The position numbers and the translations under genes were made by a program. Positions 6,239-9,768 of a DNA stretch of 9,768 nucleotides are shown piece after piece. Origin of the DNA: Treponema sp. (GTDB taxonomy: Bacteria > Spirochaetota > Spirochaetia > Treponematales > Breznakiellaceae). The DNA lies in NCBI GenBank assembly GCA_031272575.1, contig JAISTO010000105.1, positions 1 to 9,768 on the forward strand, in the 5' to 3' direction. Position 1 is the stretch's first letter. Each line of letters begins with the position of its first letter. The notes under the pieces were generated by a model. The model made no database searches and was not told the origin of the DNA. It saw only the letters and a list, made by a program, of their open reading frames with translations.

Positions 6239-7390
6239 TCAGGCCCGGTACTTTTCGTACAGCGCGATCATCGAGTCGACGAAGCGTTCCACCGAATATT
6301 GGCGCGAGATTTCCGTCGAGCGCTGCCCCATGCGGCGGCGCTCTTCCGGGTCCGCGAGCAGGGCGGCGGCCGGCTCCCAGAGGCGCGAGTCGTCCGGGAC
6401 GGTCCAGCCGTTCTCGCCGTCCCGCACCATGCCCTCTATGCTGGCGTCAGAGGCGGCGATCACCGGCAGGCCCGCTGCCATGGCCTCGATAAACGTGACC
6501 GGGTGCACCTCGCTGTGGGAGGCGCTCATGAAGAGGTCGGCCTCCGCGTAGGCGCGCTTTATTTCGTCAGGCCAGTGGAGGCAGCCGGTGAAGACCAGCG
6601 CGTCTCCGATGCCCAGCGCGTGCCCCCGCTGCTGCAGGGCCGCGCGATCAGGGCCGTCACCGGCGAGCACGAGTTTCGCGTTGGGGTGACGGATCAGTAT
6701 CCGCGCGAAATTGGCGAGCAGGGTCTCGATGTTTTTTTCCATGCCCATGCGTCCCACAAAGATGATCACTTTATCGTCAGCCGCTATGCCGTATCGCGCG
6801 CGAAATGTTTTTTCTTTCGCGCATTCTTTGAGCGGCTCGTAAAACTGCGAAAGATTTATGCCGTTGGGTACTATGTGCACCGGTTGTTTATAGTTGATCG
6901 AATCCAGATACTCTTTGATCTTGCATGAAGGGGCGACTATGCATTTGAGGCTGCGGAAAATGCGGCGCAGATACGCGGGCAGATTTTTCTTGAACCACAA
7001 TTCAAACAGAAACGGCGCGTAATAAAGGTAATCGGGATAGTAGGTGTGCAGCGTATGTATCTGCGGGATATTCAATTTTCGGCTTACTTCACGCGACGCG
7101 AGATACAAACTGAATTCCGTATGCGAATGAATAATATCAAGATTGAGCGGCTTTACCTGTTTTATCATGCGCGGCTCGTTGAAGAAACCGACGCGGTGCT
7201 GGGGCTCACTGCGAAACTGAAACGAGCGCACCCGAAAGACTCCATCCTCGGGCGTTTCGTTTGGGTGATGCACCGTGAATACAAACACCTTGTGTCCGCG
7301 CTTTTCCAACTCCTCCCGCAGAGTCGCAAGCACCGTGACAATGCCGTTCACCTGCGGCATATAGGTATCGCTAAAAAGTCCAATACGCAT
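6239..7390 (-). CDS. GT4-family glycosyltransferase, probably glycolipid synthesis
   Basis: The 383-residue GT-B fold enzyme belongs to glycosyltransferase family 4, retaining and nucleotide-sugar dependent. The N-terminal acceptor domain begins MRIGLFSDTYMPQVNGIVT with the Gly-rich loop, then DIIHSHTEF at about 85-93. The C-terminal donor domain has FVGRMGMEKN (211-220, basic R214 and K219) and the E-x7-E motif E294/E302 in SEVHPVTFIEAMAAG. It resembles diacylglycerol alpha-glucosyltransferases of bacterial membranes, so a peripheral membrane role in glycolipid formation is a reasonable guess; the exact sugar and acceptor cannot be read off. GGAG stands five bases before the ATG. It follows the exported-protein gene by 93 bases and probably shares the tmk transcript. 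Confidence 0.88.
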   Translation of the reverse strand: MRIGLFSDTYMPQVNGIVTVLATLREELEKRGHKVFVFTVHHPNETPEDGVFRVRSFQFRSEPQHRVGFFNEPRMIKQVKPLNLDIIHSHTEFSLYLASREVSRKLNIPQIHTLHTYYPDYLYYAPFLFELWFKKNLPAYLRRIFRSLKCIVAPSCKIKEYLDSINYKQPVHIVPNGINLSQFYEPLKECAKEKTFRARYGIAADDKVIIFVGRMGMEKNIETLLANFARILIRHPNAKLVLAGDGPDRAALQQRGHALGIGDALVFTGCLHWPDEIKRAYAEADLFMSASHSEVHPVTFIEAMAAGLPVIAASDASIEGMVRDGENGWTVPDDSRLWEPAAALLADPEERRRMGQRSTEISRQYSVERFVDSMIALYEKYRA

Positions 7391-7483
7391 AATATCTCCG
7401 TTTTGGCATTAGTCACTATTTCCTCTAAAACGATTCCACAGCGGGTATCTCCGTTTCTTCCGTGTGAAAAAAACAAAGTGACG

Positions 7484-8116
7484 TCAATAAGTGTCCTTGT
7501 CCATCGCCTCGAAGGCGCCGCGTACTTTTTGCAGACGGGTCAACTCGCGGGTGATCGTTTTTTCGTAGTCGAGTTTTCCATCCCGCATACGGCCGGCCTC
7601 GTCTTCCCAAAACTGCACCCGCTCCAGGTTGATGAAACGGAAGCGCTTGTCGTTTGCTTTCCCGGCCCACTCGAGGGCATCCTTCCAGTAGAAAAGCGCG
7701 GTCGTATAGCAGGTCTCCGCGGTTTGGAGACTTTCGAGATTTTGTGATTTCCACGGCGCGTTGAAAAAATACGCCTCACGCTTGTTCCATTTGTTGCCCA
7801 GAAACAGGTACTGTTCAATCAATTTTAAATTGATGTGCATCATAAAGAGGCAGCGGTATTTTTCCCACTGCGTCTTGTCGTCAATGCGCGCAAGCGCGTA
7901 GAGCGGGTTGGCGAAATCGGCGGCGAGCGCTTTTTCGAGCCAGTAAATGTTTTCGATTGAGTCATCAGGATACTGAATCGCGTGGAGGTGGTAGAGCCGG
8001 TAATACTGCTCCTTAAAGGTGACATAATACGCCTCGCTGGTGAGCGGCGCAAGCAGCAGTCCCGTCACCATTAATAAAAAAGCGGCCCTGCCGGGGTATA
8101 CGCGCGCACCCTTCAC
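7484..8116 (-). CDS. Conserved exported protein of unknown function
   Basis: I cannot name this 210-residue protein. It has a clear signal peptide: basic residues near the start, a hydrophobic run at 11-25 and a likely signal-peptidase I site after SEA (residue 29). The mature part is rich in Tyr, Trp and Lys and looks helical, perhaps degenerate TPR-like helices, with motifs IENIYWLEKALAADFANPLYA and TAETCYTTALFYW. It is expected in the periplasm. I recall similar proteins in Treponema-type spirochaetes, but could not check. The start is a GTG at 8116 overlapping the tmk stop TGA by three bases (GTGA), with GAGG eight bases upstream; an ATG at 8120 is out of frame. It is translationally coupled to tmk and precedes the glycosyltransferase. 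Confidence 0.8.
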   Translation of the reverse strand: MKGARVYPGRAAFLLMVTGLLLAPLTSEAYYVTFKEQYYRLYHLHAIQYPDDSIENIYWLEKALAADFANPLYALARIDDKTQWEKYRCLFMMHINLKLIEQYLFLGNKWNKREAYFFNAPWKSQNLESLQTAETCYTTALFYWKDALEWAGKANDKRFRFINLERVQFWEDEAGRMRDGKLDYEKTITRELTRLQKVRGAFEAMDKDTY

Positions 8117-8757
8117 TCATTAATCCTCGTTTTGAGTATCGGCATATTTTGCAGGGCAGCCCACACTTTTTCGCTGACTTCTTCCTTCGGCGCCGCGGCG
8201 TCGATGATGACGGTGTGTACCCCCCACTCGGCAAAGCGCGGCGCCCATGCGAGGTAGCGCTCGCGGGCCTTTTGCTGAAACGCGAGGTGCTCGAAAATAT
8301 CCCGCGAGGGCCGGGCGCTCAAGCGCTCCTGCGCGAGTTCCGGCGCGATGTCGAAAAAGAGGAGCAGTTGGGGCAGGGGGAAGCGCTCGTTTATGCGCAG
8401 CACCGCAGCCTCCCCCGCGTCGGGGCCCTGGTACACGAGCGACGAGAGTACGCAGCGGTCGGAGACGGCGAGGTATCCTGCCTGGGTGCGCGGCACTATG
8501 CCCTCCGCGCCGAAGAAGTGCTCCGCGCGGTCAGCGGCGAAGAGGTGGGACGCGGCAAGCGGGCTCAAAGGGAAATCGCCCCGCAGGAAGCGGCGGAGCA
8601 GGGCCCCCACAGGCCCCTCCCCCGGCTCCGCGCTCGTGAAGAGGGGAGGGAGGGCGGCCCCGGCCGCGCGGAAGCGCTCTTCGAGCAGGCGCAGTTGCGT
8701 GGTGGTGCCGCTCCCGTCGCAGCCCTCGAAGGCGGCGAATGCGGGTAGTATGGTCAT
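8113..8757 (-). CDS. tmk: Thymidylate kinase with threonine in place of the P-loop lysine
   Basis: The 214-residue enzyme phosphorylates dTMP to dTDP with ATP in the cytoplasm. Landmarks, counted from the ATG at 8757, are the P-loop FEGCDGSGTTTQ (10-21), the EP pair at 44-45, FAADRAEH (73-80), the substrate motif SDRCVLSSLVYQG (99-111, DR at 100-101) and the lid with SARPSRDIFE (147-156). The Walker A lysine of GxxGxGK is Thr18 here. The rest is intact, so it is unlikely to be dead. A longer frame from 8850 would read through the promoter and shows no kinase-like sequence. A strong promoter lies ten bases before the ATG, with no Shine-Dalgarno sequence. It is the first gene of the group with the exported protein and glycosyltransferase. 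Confidence 0.92.
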   Translation of the reverse strand: MTILPAFAAFEGCDGSGTTTQLRLLEERFRAAGAALPPLFTSAEPGEGPVGALLRRFLRGDFPLSPLAASHLFAADRAEHFFGAEGIVPRTQAGYLAVSDRCVLSSLVYQGPDAGEAAVLRINERFPLPQLLLFFDIAPELAQERLSARPSRDIFEHLAFQQKARERYLAWAPRFAEWGVHTVIIDAAAPKEEVSEKVWAALQNMPILKTRINE

Positions 8758-8767
8758 GGTTTGTGTT

Positions 8768-8796
8768 TGTATACCCTTTTTGAAGGGAAAAGTCAA
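8768..8796 (-). promoter_or_regulatory. Strong sigma-70 promoter of tmk
   Basis: Minus strand TTGACT (8796-8791), a 17-base spacer, TATACA (8773-8768), then only ten bases to the ATG at 8757. The predicted transcript begins 2-4 bases before the ATG. The spacer itself holds a small inverted repeat, CCCTT...AAGGG (8774-8787). Confidence 0.7.
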
Positions 8797-8823
8797 GGCG
8801 GCCAGCAATTTTACATTTAGCCT

Positions 8824-8946
8824 CTCACAGAGGCACAGAGTAACCGTCAAATTTCACCACGAAGCAGAAGGCGAAAAAGGGATTTTGAGTGACCTACATG
8901 ATTAGGGAAACGCTGATTAATGCAAATTTTTTTCGCAAATTTTTTG
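8824..8946. repeat. AT-rich intergenic stretch with remnants of dispersed repeats
   Basis: No gene is supported here. CACAGAGGCACAGAG (about 8827-8841) and TTCACCACGAAG (about 8854-8865) look like pieces of dispersed intergenic repeats. Farther on, GCAAATTTTTTT (8922-8933) is tandemly repeated as GCAAATTTTTT (8935-8945), a 13-base period. Together with the hairpin at 9001-9090 this makes a repeat-dense junction between the tmk group and the methyltransferase gene. Confidence 0.4.
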
Positions 8947-9000
8947 AAAAGCAATGTGGCCCACAAAAAAGCCTTGTTTAATGCGCAAACTATTAAAGAT

Positions 9001-9090
9001 GTCCACGGATTTCACGGATTTCACGAATTTCACGGATTTTTTTGTTATACTTCCTGTTTTAATCCGTGTGCATCCGTGTAATCCGTGGAC
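9001..9090. repeat. Dispersed hairpin repeat, CCACGGATT/AATCCGTGG type
   Basis: GTCCACGGATT at 9001-9011 is exactly inverted at 9080-9090. The left half is four 9-base tandem units of the form TTCACGGAT (9002-9037). The right half has three inverted units of ATCCGTG (9062-9088). The whole can fold as a long imperfect hairpin with an AT-rich loop. It has the same design as the element at 1-80 with A changed to G in the core. It ends 25 bases before the ATG of the methyltransferase gene. Confidence 0.7.
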
Positions 9091-9115
9091 TATTTTTAAA
9101 TTCTTGACTTTTCAG

Positions 9116-9768
9116 ATGGAAATGTACCTGGTGCGGATTTTGTTTTGTCTCTTCGCCGAGGACTCCGGTATCTTCGAGCGCAAGAATATGTTTTTCGAAT
9201 ACATCGGCAACTACACAAAAACTGACGGCTCCGATCTTGCTCCGCAACTGGAACAGATTTTTGAAACCCTGAACAAACCGAAAGAAAAGCGCCTCAAAAC
9301 GCTTGACGAGGCACTGAACGAGTTTCCCTACATCGACGGGAATCTTTTCGAGGAGCGGCTTGACACGGCGGCCTTCAATAAAAATATGCGGGACACGCTG
9401 CTCAAGTGCTGCGCGCTCGACTGGAGTCAGATAAAGCCGGAAATTTTTGGCGCGATGTTTCAGAGCGTGAAAAGCAGGGAAGCCCGCCGCGAACTGGGCG
9501 AGCACTACACCAGCGAAAAGAATATTCTCAAAATCGTGCGGCCGCTTTTCATGGACACATTGCGCGGCGAGTTTGAAAAAATCAAGTTGATAAAATCGGC
9601 GGGGCGCAAACAGAAACTTCTCGAATTTCATGATAAACTCAGGCATCTCAAATTTCTCGACCCCGCCTGCGGGTGCGGAAACTTTCTTGTCGTCAGTTAC
9701 CGCGAACTGCGCAAACTGGAAATCGATGTGCTCGCCGAATACCTGCGGCTTGAAAAAGTTCTCGACAT
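9116..9768 (+). CDS. MmeI-like DNA methyltransferase, 5'-shortened, continues past the window
   Basis: The frame is open from 9116 to the end, giving 217 residues. It starts MEMYLVRILFCLFAEDSGIF, the helical linker domain of MmeI-type (type IIG/IIL) restriction-modification enzymes. Then come FPYIDGNLF (70-78), IFGAMFQSV (110-118), GEHYTSEKNI (128-137) and SAM motif I FLDPACGCGNF (180-190), followed by YRELRKLE. The catalytic NPPY motif, the target recognition domain and the C-terminus would lie outside. Full MmeI-type proteins have about 150-180 residues before this point with a PD-(D/E)XK-like nuclease; no such sequence is visible upstream in any frame. The gene is therefore a nuclease-less methyltransferase or the remnant of a truncated one. 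It has no Shine-Dalgarno sequence and no clear promoter. It is more AT-rich than its neighbours. Confidence 0.8.
   Translation, partial: MEMYLVRILFCLFAEDSGIFERKNMFFEYIGNYTKTDGSDLAPQLEQIFETLNKPKEKRLKTLDEALNEFPYIDGNLFEERLDTAAFNKNMRDTLLKCCALDWSQIKPEIFGAMFQSVKSREARRELGEHYTSEKNILKIVRPLFMDTLRGEFEKIKLIKSAGRKQKLLEFHDKLRHLKFLDPACGCGNFLVVSYRELRKLEIDVLAEYLRLEKVLD

Noticed and set aside
7391..7483. Separate promoter for the glycosyltransferase
   Set aside because: TTGACG is present on the coding strand but no acceptable -10 box lies 15-19 bases beyond it; co-transcription from tmk is simpler.
7046..7747. Plus-strand open frame across the glycosyltransferase and exported-protein genes
   Set aside because: It covers two supported genes and the gap between them without any motif.
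9001..9090. CRISPR array
   Set aside because: Units are only 9-10 bases, have no spacers, and reverse orientation halfway, so it is a hairpin repeat.
9059..9646. Minus-strand 195-residue open frame at the right end
   Set aside because: It is the shadow of the plus-strand methyltransferase, whose motifs are unmistakable.

Overview
The window reads as chromosomal DNA of a flagellated, double-membraned, GC-rich bacterium, most likely a spirochaete. The pointers are a FliS ending in LNIAG, a separate FlgN-like chaperone and a FliJ, LptF/LptG permeases, and an exported protein whose sequence I associate with Treponema-like genomes. The assignment is inference; no rRNA or tRNA gene is present to settle it.

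Layout. Positions 1-80 hold a dispersed hairpin repeat. From 119 to 4692 a minus-strand block reads, in transcription order, lptF, lptG, an Rsm22/METTL17-like protein, then after a 109-base gap fliS and an flgN-like gene. Most junctions are 1-2 bases. From 4693 to 4799 a compact divergent promoter region contains a perfect 16-bp inverted repeat with a TTGACA in each arm. trpS and fliJ run rightward from it (4800-6238) and overlap by one base. fliJ meets the convergent minus-strand group tmk, exported protein, GT4 glycosyltransferase (8757 to 6239) with no base between the two stop codons. From about 8820 to 9095 is AT-rich, repeat-laden DNA, and at 9116 an MmeI-like DNA methyltransferase begins and runs off the window. 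Its sequence starts at the helical linker domain, with no trace of the usual N-terminal nuclease domain.

How the genes fit. LptF and LptG are the inner-membrane permease pair of an LPS/lipid exporter, and the glycosyltransferase probably makes glycolipids, so there is an envelope theme. FliS, the FlgN-like protein and FliJ serve flagellar export but lie outside a classical flagellar operon. trpS, tmk and the Rsm22-like gene are housekeeping or translation genes. The most interesting signals are regulatory: the palindromic divergent promoter, two strong promoters (trpS and tmk) so close to the ATG that their mRNAs should be almost leaderless, a strong hairpin in front of fliS, and a thymidylate kinase whose P-loop lysine is a threonine. 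The accessory part is the right edge. I see no convincing undescribed multi-gene system here; the edge restriction-modification gene is the likeliest entry to one.
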